Made by a program: the position numbers and the translations under genes | The notes under the pieces: model-generated | Databases searched by the model: none | Seen by the model: only the letters and a program-made list of their open reading frames with translations | What the model was told of the DNA's origin: nothing | Shown here: one piece after another, positions 1 to 7,441 of the stretch | How positions within the stretch are numbered: position 1 is the stretch's first letter | How the letters are laid out: each line of letters begins with the position of its first letter | Assembly: GCF_002487355.1 (NCBI RefSeq) | Contig: NZ_NTMG01000020.1 | Span: 1 to 34,562 of the forward strand | Direction: 5' to 3' | Length of the DNA: 34,562 nucleotides | DNA from: Candidatus Methanoperedens sp. BLZ2 | GTDB lineage: Archaea; Halobacteriota; Methanosarcinia; Methanosarcinales; Methanoperedenaceae

Positions 1-1
1 T

Positions 2-121
2 GATAGGCCGGTTGTCGATAGACCAGTCGTTGATAGGCCGGTTGTCGATAGACCGGTTGTCGATAGACCGGTCGTTGATAGACCGGTTGTCGATAGGCTG
101 GTCGTTGATAGGCCGGTTGTG
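2..121 (+). repeat. Tandem 15-bp repeat, eight units
   Basis: Consensus YGATAGRCYGGTYGT, eight head-to-tail units followed by a degenerate ninth. It is in phase with the reading frame ending at 241 and encodes DRPVV. There are no spacers, so this is a minisatellite inside a gene and not a CRISPR array. The array continues past the left edge of the window. Confidence 0.9.
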
Positions 122-241
122 GATAGGTCGGATACGGTAACACCTGTCCCAAGATCCGTATCAGATACCTCTGATGCTACAACAACATGTCCGGCCGGGC
201 GACCAACGATCTCACCTATAAGAAAACCGCGGCCGCGATAA
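2..241 (+). CDS. C-terminus of a DRPVV pentapeptide-repeat protein (partial, runs off left edge)
   Basis: The frame starting at base 2 stays open for 79 codons to TAA at 239-241. It encodes eight consecutive Asp-Arg-Pro-Val-Val units (one has Leu for Pro) and then a 39-residue tail containing one Cys (TTTCPAGRP) and a basic end (IRKPRPR). The differences between the 15-base units fall mostly at third codon positions (AGG/AGA, GTT/GTC, CCG/CCA), which is what selection on the protein would leave. The start lies outside the window. The stop is 15 bases before the radical SAM gene, so the two are probably co-transcribed. I do not recognise the family. It could be a repetitive structural or linker protein of the eCIS island, or a substrate of the adjacent maturase. 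Reality of the frame: likely. Function: unknown. Confidence 0.7.
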   Translation, partial: DRPVVDRPVVDRPVVDRPVVDRPVVDRPVVDRLVVDRPVVDRSDTVTPVPRSVSDTSDATTTCPAGRPTISPIRKPRPR

Positions 242-256
242 GGGAGGATATATAAA

Positions 257-1612
257 GTGAAGCCTTTCTTTTTCCTGAAACCCGGGAAAGGGAACAGTTA
301 CCAGGTATTTAATCCTGTAGATAATACGGAATATGAGCTGAATTATATCGGATACAGGATACTGGAACATTGTGATGGGTTGCTGGAGCCTGAAGAAATT
401 GCAGACCGTCTCATAAGGGATTTTAGCCTGACTAAATCCGATGCTATAGATTATATCAATGTATTTCTCGATAAGATGTACAGGCTTGGAATGATAGCAT
501 GGAGACAGGAAAAATATGAATCTTACAGGGACTGGGGCGCCCCATCTACGGTATTCTGGGATATAACGGGAGAATGTAACCTCAGGTGCATTCATTGCTA
601 CAATTTTGAGGGAAAGCAGCACGAGAACGAACTTTCAACCCGGGAAGTCAAATGTTCACTTGAAGAGATGTCGGGTTTCGGTGTAAAAAACCTCTCCTTC
701 AGCGGCGGGGAACCCTTCGCACGAAAGGATATGCCGGAGATAATCCAGCACGCTGCCGGTCTTGGATTTGATACTGTTGGTGTTTCCACCAACGGGATAT
801 TACTGGACAGGCATATCGTGAGAGAGCTTACGGCACAGAAACTTAATATACAGATCAGCATAGACGGCGATGATGCAAATACTCATGACACGGCGCGTGG
901 AGTAAAAGGTGCATTTGAAGGCGCGATTCATAGTATCCGGCTGCTTCTGGACGAAGGCGTTAATACTTCTGTGTGCACAACAGCCACGAAATTGAACGTG
1001 GAACGGATACCCGGCATTATCCGGCTTATGGGGGACCTGGGTGTGAAGAACTACAGGGTACAGGGTGTGGTGCCCATGGGACGCGGGAAAATGAACGCGG
1101 ATTTAAGACTTACTCCGGGAAGGATGAAAGAACTTGTAGAGTACCTTGAAAAAAGGAATATACAAGTTTCAAGTTACAATGTTACACTCAAACCACCTCC
1201 TGCGGGTCCCGTTAATTTTTGTGATCCAGGCGTATGCAGCGCAGCCTGTTCTGTCTGTTCCATAACTCCAGGAGGTAATGTAGTTCCATGTACATACTTC
1301 TGGGGCATAAACGGTGATAACCTGCGCGACCATTCATTCCAGTGGATATGGGAGAACTCTTCAGTTTTAAATTATTTCAGGAGCATTCGCCTGAATGATA
1401 TCAAAGGATTATGTCGTGACTGCAAATGGCTTCCTGCATGTCACGGGGGATGTAAAGCTGAGAATTATTCGAACGGGGATATGTTCGAATCAAGTCATAG
1501 CTGCTGGGTGGCTGAGGAAACCAGAATGAGAATGCTATCAGGCGGGAAAATTGAAAATCAAAAATTAATTGCAAAAGGTGAAATGGAGATTGAAACTTGG
1601 GTGAAGCAGTAA
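257..1612 (+). CDS. Radical SAM/SPASM peptide maturase with N-terminal PqqD-like (RRE) domain
   Basis: The 451-residue protein has three parts. Residues 1-85 are a PqqD-like RiPP recognition element. Residues about 95-300 are a radical SAM barrel with the SAM/[4Fe-4S] motif C107-x3-C111-x2-C114 and SGGEP at 149-153. Residues about 320-420 are a SPASM region with cysteines at 322, 327, 331, 334, 345, 386, 389, 395, 399 and 416 that would bind auxiliary clusters. Family knowledge (PqqE and related SPASM enzymes) points to peptide or protein side-chain modification. The start is GTG 257 with an AGGGAGG ribosome site at 241-247. The end overlaps the next gene by 16 bases, so it is operonic with the leader-bearing cargo genes. 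The substrate is not identified. The repeat protein just upstream and the conserved leaders downstream are the candidates. Confidence 0.9.
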   Translation: MKPFFFLKPGKGNSYQVFNPVDNTEYELNYIGYRILEHCDGLLEPEEIADRLIRDFSLTKSDAIDYINVFLDKMYRLGMIAWRQEKYESYRDWGAPSTVFWDITGECNLRCIHCYNFEGKQHENELSTREVKCSLEEMSGFGVKNLSFSGGEPFARKDMPEIIQHAAGLGFDTVGVSTNGILLDRHIVRELTAQKLNIQISIDGDDANTHDTARGVKGAFEGAIHSIRLLLDEGVNTSVCTTATKLNVERIPGIIRLMGDLGVKNYRVQGVVPMGRGKMNADLRLTPGRMKELVEYLEKRNIQVSSYNVTLKPPPAGPVNFCDPGVCSAACSVCSITPGGNVVPCTYFWGINGDNLRDHSFQWIWENSSVLNYFRSIRLNDIKGLCRDCKWLPACHGGCKAENYSNGDMFESSHSCWVAEETRMRMLSGGKIENQKLIAKGEMEIETWVKQ

Positions 1613-3591
1613 AGGCAGCAGCTAAAAAACCTGTGACAAATAAAGATAGAGAGAACAGGGCTTCCCCTAAAATGATTGAAGTTCCTCAGGTTACAGATTC
1701 GCCTTTTGAACAGATGCTGTTACTCCAGAGAACCATCGGGAACCAGGCAGTTGGCAGGCTTATCAAGTCGGGAGTTTTACAGGCAAAACTCAAGGTCGGC
1801 CAGCCCGGGGATATTTACGAGCAGGAGGCTGACAGGGTGGCGGAGCAGGTCATGAGGATGCCGCTGGTATCAAATGAAACAAACGTTTCCGACATCGGGT
1901 TTCTAAGCGGCGAATATGCGTTCGCACCAATCGTGCGGCGAGACCCGCTTGACGGAGACACAGCCGCCGCCGACCCCCACGCGAGCCTCGACAAGATTCC
2001 GGCCGGTGGCGAGATGCGCGACCTCACGGGCATTGTCGCGTGGGACGGTACTCCCGTGCTCAGACTGCGCTCGTCGCCCGATACGACTGTGGACAATGTC
2101 ATCACCAGCCTGCCCTTCAGCACACACGTCCAGGTGATCAAGGTGTTCCCGGGCGGCTGGAGTCTCGTTAGCACTGAGCACGGTGAGCTGGGGTACGCTG
2201 CCAGTGAATACATCAAGACGAACCTGCCGGAGCCGAACGCACAGATTCATCGGGTCGAGGCTGGCACGCCTGGCACCGCCATCGCTATCGCCGAGCGCTA
2301 CTACAAGGAGTATGCCGATGACTGGGGGCAGGACCTGCGCTTCTATGTTAACGTGCTGGCCTGGGCGAATAAGAAGCAAGTACCCAACACAACGGATGGC
2401 TGGAAATCTGTCGCGTTTGACGCCAGGGATCTGATCTGGGTCCCCGGCCCGACGTTCGCGCGCAGCCTCAGGGGCACGGTCGGCTCCGGCTCCATCTCGC
2501 ACGACATCGCCGAGAGCATCGGCGCTGCGGACTTCCTCGATCGCACCGGCGAGCTCTGGAGCGACTTTAAGAGTGCAATCAAGCTCTCGTTATCATACAT
2601 CCCTGAGGCTGTCGCACGTTACGCCGCCGCTGCGGTCGTCGACATCCTTATCTCCCTGGTGCTGCTGCTTGTCGCCGCTGCCGCGATCCTGGCGATCTCA
2701 ACCGCGATCGGTGCGGCCATTGGGGCGCTGGCTGGAGGGGTGGGCGCCGCACCCGGAGCAGCGGCGGGCTTCGAAGTGGGGCTGGCGTTGATCAACTGGC
2801 TCGGCCTCGGGATGCTCGTCGTCTGGGTCATTAGCGCCTTAATCGATGTGGGGGCAGCGTTCGGAAGTTTCCTCGGGATGGTGTGGGATGCGCGCGGGGA
2901 CAAGAAGGCGCTCGATGCTGCAGCCCGCCAGTTTGCGGAGGCGATCGGGACATTGGTGGCCGTGCTTCTGGAGGCTATCGTGGCCTACGCCGCCTCGGTC
3001 GGACTGAAGAAAGGCCTGGGCGTCCTCAGGGCAAGCCCGCGCGGCAAAGCTTTCAACAACAGCGCCTTTGGCGATTGGCTCAACGAACGCGTCCGCACTT
3101 ATCGGTCCGGAGAGGGCCCGATCAAGAGCCCGCTCGACACCATCAAGGGCATAGTCCGCAGCGTCACACTGGTCGACGGTCAAAAATCTCCTCTGGGTGA
3201 GTTCGACGGCATCGATATGAATAAGGGGGAGTTCCTGGAGAACAAATCGGCAGCTGGCCTGGATAAGCCGAACCCGCGCACCGGATTGCCGCAGCAGACC
3301 CCCGGGGATTGGGCTTTAAAGCAGATATACAAGAAGACGAAGGTGCGGATCTCGGCACTGGCGAGCGCCGCGGGGACGACTGGAACGGGCAAGGTGCCGA
3401 CGATCGCACAGATCCGGGGCTTTCGGCAGCTGCGCTTCCTCATAGACATGGACTCCCCGGCCATCCGCGCAGCGGTCTATGCGGAAATCGCGAAGTTAAA
3501 GACCGAAAATCCGGGCTGGAGTTTCTCCGCCGACTTCGGGGTTACCATCAGCCTTCCCCCTGTGCGTGGCGACGACCCGGAGCAGGAGTAA
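1597..3591 (+). CDS. Chimeric eCIS-type cargo protein: shared leader, SH3/LysM-like part, hydrophobic core, PD-(D/E)XK-like C-terminus
   Basis: 664 residues. Residues about 30-90 carry the leader seen on DUF4157/eCIS-associated proteins (QRTIGNQAVGRL, GQPGD, YEQEADRVAEQVM). The DUF4157 HExxH domain itself is absent. Residues about 145-210 look like a bacterial SH3 domain (LRLRSSP, GYAASEYIKTN) and 215-290 like a LysM-type segment. Hydrophobic stretches at about 349-385, 400-425 and 449-470 could insert in a membrane. The C-terminal domain holds EFDG (D537) and E548-N-K550, a PD-(D/E)XK nuclease signature. The start is TTG 1597 with GGAG at 1585-1588. From about base 1900 the composition jumps: 2461-2520 is 42/60 G+C against 23/60 at 4501-4560 in the next gene. 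That marks the body as acquired. No immunity gene follows. Cargo role is an inference from family context; the nuclease call is by motif only. Confidence 0.75.
   Translation: MGEAVKAAAKKPVTNKDRENRASPKMIEVPQVTDSPFEQMLLLQRTIGNQAVGRLIKSGVLQAKLKVGQPGDIYEQEADRVAEQVMRMPLVSNETNVSDIGFLSGEYAFAPIVRRDPLDGDTAAADPHASLDKIPAGGEMRDLTGIVAWDGTPVLRLRSSPDTTVDNVITSLPFSTHVQVIKVFPGGWSLVSTEHGELGYAASEYIKTNLPEPNAQIHRVEAGTPGTAIAIAERYYKEYADDWGQDLRFYVNVLAWANKKQVPNTTDGWKSVAFDARDLIWVPGPTFARSLRGTVGSGSISHDIAESIGAADFLDRTGELWSDFKSAIKLSLSYIPEAVARYAAAAVVDILISLVLLLVAAAAILAISTAIGAAIGALAGGVGAAPGAAAGFEVGLALINWLGLGMLVVWVISALIDVGAAFGSFLGMVWDARGDKKALDAAARQFAEAIGTLVAVLLEAIVAYAASVGLKKGLGVLRASPRGKAFNNSAFGDWLNERVRTYRSGEGPIKSPLDTIKGIVRSVTLVDGQKSPLGEFDGIDMNKGEFLENKSAAGLDKPNPRTGLPQQTPGDWALKQIYKKTKVRISALASAAGTTGTGKVPTIAQIRGFRQLRFLIDMDSPAIRAAVYAEIAKLKTENPGWSFSADFGVTISLPPVRGDDPEQE
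1723..1862 (+). repeat. Leader cassette copy 1 (direct repeat with 3784-3923)
   Basis: 140 bases that align without gaps to 3784-3923, about 12 mismatches by eye. The last 47 bases (from TACGAGCAGG) are identical. It encodes the conserved cargo leader, and the compositional jump of this gene begins shortly after it ends. Confidence 0.9.
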
Positions 3592-3660
3592 TGTGTGTCC
3601 ACCGGCGTATTCATACTCATCACCTATTATTGAAAAAATTAAATCTGCTGGAGAAAACAA

Positions 3661-6600
3661 ATGGTAGAAGCAACACAGGTGTCAGCCAAAGCATCTGTAG
3701 CAAATAAAGAAAATAAAGTCCCATCGACACAAAAATCCGATTTTGTCCAATCGATGAATTCCCCGGTCGAACAGATATTGTTCCTCCAGAGAACCATCGG
3801 GAACCAGGCAGTTGGGAGACTTCTTAAATCAGGAGCCTTGCAGGCAAAACTCAAGGTTGGCCAGCCCGGGGATACCTACGAGCAGGAGGCTGACAGGGTG
3901 GCGGAGCAGGTCATGAGGATGCCCCAGATGCAAGTGCAGGGGTCAAGAGGGACAGAGGTTTCCGGTCATGGCCATCCCATCCAGCGCAAGTGTCCGGGGT
4001 GTAACAAAGGAACAAAGATCGGAAAGGAAGAGGAAGATGAAAAACTCTGGAAAAAAGAAGCTTCCGGTCCGGCTCCCGAAGTCCAGGCAAGCTCTGATTT
4101 GCAACAAAAATTAAATACCTCAAAAGGAAGCGGAAGAACCTTACCTGAGGATACGCGCTCTTCATTCGAATCTGCCATTGGGGCGGATTTCAGTAATGTG
4201 AATATCCATACAGGAACCGATGCCGCAGAAATGAATAAGGAACTAGGTGCCCAGGCATTTACCCATGGTTCGGATATTTACTTTAATGAAGGGAAGTATG
4301 ATCCGTCGTCGATTTCCGGTAAGCGTTTGCTGGCGCATGAGTTGACGCATACGGTGCAACAGGGAAGCGCTCTTCGTACCAAAAAACAAGCCGGGTATGA
4401 AGGCGGATATTTAAAGAGTGGTGCACCAAATGTCCAGGCTGCCTGGTATAATTTCGACATTCCTTTTACAGATTATCAGTTTGACCCGAGTATCGAAGGA
4501 ATTAAAACTGCCGGAAACCTTGCTAAAGATACTGTGGTAGAGGGTTTTGAATGGATTGTTGATGAGATCAAAGCGCTGATTTCTTCAGGAATAGACTGGC
4601 TGAATGAGAAATGGAATTCTATTAAAGAATTTGCATCATCAGGATTTGAGTCTTTAAAAAAATCTTTCACTGATATCCTTGGTTTCGTTCAAAGCCCGCT
4701 AAACTTTATACAAAATGCTATAATGAGCTTTGATGTAGAATCACTGGCTGCGGCCTGGAAAAAGTTTACGGGGATTGTTTCAGGAATCTGGAAAGGTTTT
4801 AAGGTATTGACTGATAATTTGCTTCTGCAGGTCAATAACATCTGGGCAGGGATAAGTGAGTTTGCTACTTCATTATTGGACAAGGTTTATGACCTTACTC
4901 AAAATTTTTTATTTAAAAAGCTGCCCGATGCTTTGCAGAAAATTGCATATGCCCTGATTGACAAGGTCAAAAGTTTATGGAAGAGCATTAATGACGGATG
5001 GGAAACAATCTTTAATAAGATAAAAACCTGGATTGACAGTGCCCTTGAAACAGTCTCCCAATTCGTTAATAATGTTATATCCTTTGGAATAAATACTATA
5101 ATTGAGGGAATCAGGCAATTCGGGGAACTTGTATTATTTCTTAAGGACCTATTTGCAAATCCAAAAAAATACATCGGCATACTTGCAGCTAAAGGCGTAG
5201 AGGCACTTGAAGGTGTGGAAGGAAGGTTCTCCGGGATAGTCAGCAAATATTTCGGAAACAGTAAAAAAACCGGGCCCACAACAGCCATAACCGGGACAAT
5301 TCAGAGACAACAGGATAAGGGTAATGCTGCTGGGGTAAAAAATTCAGCAGGCTGGAGCGAAATCGGCAGCGGCATACAGGAGTTGATGGGCAAGAAATGG
5401 AATGAGTTCAAATCCAATCCCTGGTCTGTTGTGACAGGCTTGCTGTGGGATATGTTTTTGCCAATTGTCGGAAATGCTAAAGATGTTATCCAACTGTTTA
5501 AAGACATCTGGAAAATAGTAACCGGGCCTTTAAGCGCAAGTTCTCTTGAAGAATTGTGGACGAGTTTTTTGCAATTGTTGGATATCCCGATTCTCATTTA
5601 TAATACAGTGGTCAGTATCCTGATGCGGTCACTGATGTTACCTTTGATCGTGGCTTCGTTCATTCCTCATCCGCTGGTTAAAGGAATTGCTGCTGCTGTT
5701 GGTTATGGTTTATTAGGTGCGTTTGTACAGGTTGAACTTGCCAATGTCGGACACAAATTATTACTTCTAAAAACAGGGGCCACGACAAAAGCCCAAAAAG
5801 AAGAAGCGTATAACCGCATTGCAGACAGTTTCATAGCCCTGGCAATGACAGCAGTAATAATAGTTGTTATGCTTATTCTTCATTTTATTGTTAATGTTAT
5901 AAAAGGTATCTATAATCTTGTAAAAGGCAAGGTTTTCCGTGTTGAAACAGCCCCTGTGGAAGGTAAAGGTACGCCTGGAGAAGGTAAGGCATCTAAAGCA
6001 GGAGAAACTCCCAGGCTTAAAGGGGAAATTGCATCAACAGATGGACAAAGGTCAATAAAAGTTACAGAAAAAGGCAAGATCTGGATTTGTGCATCACCGT
6101 GTGAAGAAATTCGATTGAAATATGAGGCACAAATAAAAGAAAATCCAAAATTCAACGATCGTATTAAAGCGCTTGAAGAAGGCTATTCCGATTTGTCTCC
6201 CGGGCAAAAATCCGTAAGAGACGCACAGATCAGGCAATTGGAACAGGAACTTGCAGACATCAAACTTGCACGGGAAGGAGGAGCGCGTGCACCAAAAGAA
6301 GTAAAATGGCCGCCCGATCCGCCCAGAGGAAATAAACCTCCTATTACTGCGCCGGATGCTGCTGAATGGAGGTACCAGAGATATGTTTATGAAAAATTCC
6401 AGGAAGGAGCTTCTCCGAAAGATGTCCTTCCCCCTGATGAATGGATGAGCAGGTATTTTGATCCGACAGCAGAAGGAGGAAGACCCGGGCGACCAGGTGG
6501 TCCGGAACAGGTGGCAGCTAAAAAAGAACTGGCGGCAGAAGGTATAAAAATAGTCGAAAATGTCGAACTTGGAGGAAGGTATCCGGATGGTGTTGACCCC

Positions 6601-6816
6601 AGACCAAATGCGCTTGGAGGAAAGGGATATTATGAAGTAGGTAAAATGCTGGAAAGTGGAATCCCGGAAGCGAGAGAGCGGATAAAAATAGCAGATGAAA
6701 TCAAAGCTATGGGACCAAATGATACGGTTACTTTTGTGGACAAGAGTGATGTAACTAAACGCGTAATCTACCAGAAAGGAAGCACACCGGAAAATCCCAC
6801 ATCAAAAACATTTTAG
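3661..6816 (+). CDS. DUF4157-domain polymorphic toxin-like eCIS cargo protein
   Basis: 1051 residues. The N-terminal leader (about 35-90) is nearly identical to that of the preceding gene. A CPGC pair at 111-114 precedes the DUF4157 domain (about 155-240), which has the zinc-protease motif H226-E-L-T-H230. A long amphipathic, tail-tape-like helical region follows (about 260-600), then two hydrophobic stretches (about 660-705 and 723-755). The C-terminal 250 residues form a separate domain that contains PD (975-976) and YYEVGK (E992, K995), which could be a restriction-endonuclease-fold toxin. ATG 3661 is preceded by GGAG at 3650-3653. Composition is AT-rich like the surroundings, unlike the upstream cargo. 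A small gene with possible immunity function follows after 56 bases. DUF4157 is established as an eCIS-associated domain. The toxin fold is an inference. Confidence 0.85.
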   Translation: MVEATQVSAKASVANKENKVPSTQKSDFVQSMNSPVEQILFLQRTIGNQAVGRLLKSGALQAKLKVGQPGDTYEQEADRVAEQVMRMPQMQVQGSRGTEVSGHGHPIQRKCPGCNKGTKIGKEEEDEKLWKKEASGPAPEVQASSDLQQKLNTSKGSGRTLPEDTRSSFESAIGADFSNVNIHTGTDAAEMNKELGAQAFTHGSDIYFNEGKYDPSSISGKRLLAHELTHTVQQGSALRTKKQAGYEGGYLKSGAPNVQAAWYNFDIPFTDYQFDPSIEGIKTAGNLAKDTVVEGFEWIVDEIKALISSGIDWLNEKWNSIKEFASSGFESLKKSFTDILGFVQSPLNFIQNAIMSFDVESLAAAWKKFTGIVSGIWKGFKVLTDNLLLQVNNIWAGISEFATSLLDKVYDLTQNFLFKKLPDALQKIAYALIDKVKSLWKSINDGWETIFNKIKTWIDSALETVSQFVNNVISFGINTIIEGIRQFGELVLFLKDLFANPKKYIGILAAKGVEALEGVEGRFSGIVSKYFGNSKKTGPTTAITGTIQRQQDKGNAAGVKNSAGWSEIGSGIQELMGKKWNEFKSNPWSVVTGLLWDMFLPIVGNAKDVIQLFKDIWKIVTGPLSASSLEELWTSFLQLLDIPILIYNTVVSILMRSLMLPLIVASFIPHPLVKGIAAAVGYGLLGAFVQVELANVGHKLLLLKTGATTKAQKEEAYNRIADSFIALAMTAVIIVVMLILHFIVNVIKGIYNLVKGKVFRVETAPVEGKGTPGEGKASKAGETPRLKGEIASTDGQRSIKVTEKGKIWICASPCEEIRLKYEAQIKENPKFNDRIKALEEGYSDLSPGQKSVRDAQIRQLEQELADIKLAREGGARAPKEVKWPPDPPRGNKPPITAPDAAEWRYQRYVYEKFQEGASPKDVLPPDEWMSRYFDPTAEGGRPGRPGGPEQVAAKKELAAEGIKIVENVELGGRYPDGVDPRPNALGGKGYYEVGKMLESGIPEARERIKIADEIKAMGPNDTVTFVDKSDVTKRVIYQKGSTPENPTSKTF
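3784..3923 (+). repeat. Leader cassette copy 2 (direct repeat with 1723-1862)
   Basis: Second copy of the 140-base leader-coding block, about 12 differences from copy 1 by eye, several of them synonymous. It encodes the same QRTIGNQAVGRL...GQPGD...EQEADRVAEQVM leader. Confidence 0.9.
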
Positions 6817-6872
6817 CCAGGAAAAGAATAGAAAACAATTATAAGGCTTGTAAACTCTAAAAATAGAAAGAT

Positions 6873-7337
6873 ATGAAATATTATTTAAGGGTATTTTGCC
6901 AGGAAAGCGCTCCTCTTTCTCCTGAAGAGGTTATTGAATTCATCAAAGACGGATTCTTTTTTGAACCTGAACCACAAATAACATTACAAAAGGAAAATGA
7001 TTTAAATTGGGAGATTAAAGTTGTCTATGACAAAGAAAGGGACCCGGTGATTATTTCAACATATTCTGATGATAAAGAAAGCAAAAAAGAAATTGAAGAG
7101 ATAAGATTTGTTTTGAATATATCAAAAGAAAGTAAAAAGAAAGAAATGATTTCAAAACTAATTAACTCAACAAACATTGTATATACGCTGCAAATAAATC
7201 AGGATCAGATCACGGATGATTGTTGGGAAATGCTGGATTCAGTTGAAGCCATGCTGATGAGATCATGCAATGGGATTCTTTTTACATCTGACAATGAATT
7301 TTTTGACCAGAAATTACAGAAAATATATAAGTTATAG
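6873..7337 (+). CDS. Hypothetical 154-residue protein, candidate immunity protein
   Basis: A small, acidic and lysine-rich soluble protein ([33 protein letters not shown]) with no signal peptide or membrane segment. I do not recognise a family. Its position directly 3' of a toxin-like cargo gene, on the same strand after a 56-base gap, and its size fit the usual immunity-gene place in polymorphic toxin loci. That is an inference from position only. The start is ATG 6873 with a weak purine stretch (AGAAAGAT) before it. GC is low, like the end of the preceding gene. Confidence 0.6.
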   Translation: MKYYLRVFCQESAPLSPEEVIEFIKDGFFFEPEPQITLQKENDLNWEIKVVYDKERDPVIISTYSDDKESKKEIEEIRFVLNISKESKKKEMISKLINSTNIVYTLQINQDQITDDCWEMLDSVEAMLMRSCNGILFTSDNEFFDQKLQKIYKL

Positions 7338-7348
7338 TTGAAAACTCA

Positions 7349-7363
7349 GTGAATTTTTTTCAC
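7349..7363 (+). terminator. Possible terminator: GTGAA/TTCAC stem over a T7 run
   Basis: The 15 bases GTGAATTTTTTTCAC form a short inverted repeat around a run of seven T, 12 bases after the candidate immunity gene and before the metabolic operon. T runs terminate archaeal transcription. The stem is short, so confidence is low. Confidence 0.35.
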
Positions 7364-7441
7364 GTCTTACAGAAAACCAACAGGTTTAATAACCATCTAA
7401 AGCATTTAACATCCGTTTTAGAATTAAATAAAGGGATTTCG

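Noticed and set aside
2-121. Tandem repeat as a CRISPR array
   Set aside because: The 15-base units are contiguous, have no spacers and keep an open coding frame.
1903-2502. Minus-strand 199-residue frame inside the first cargo gene
   Set aside because: It is an antisense by-product of high GC; its residues are compositionally biased with no family motif, while the plus frame has clear domains.
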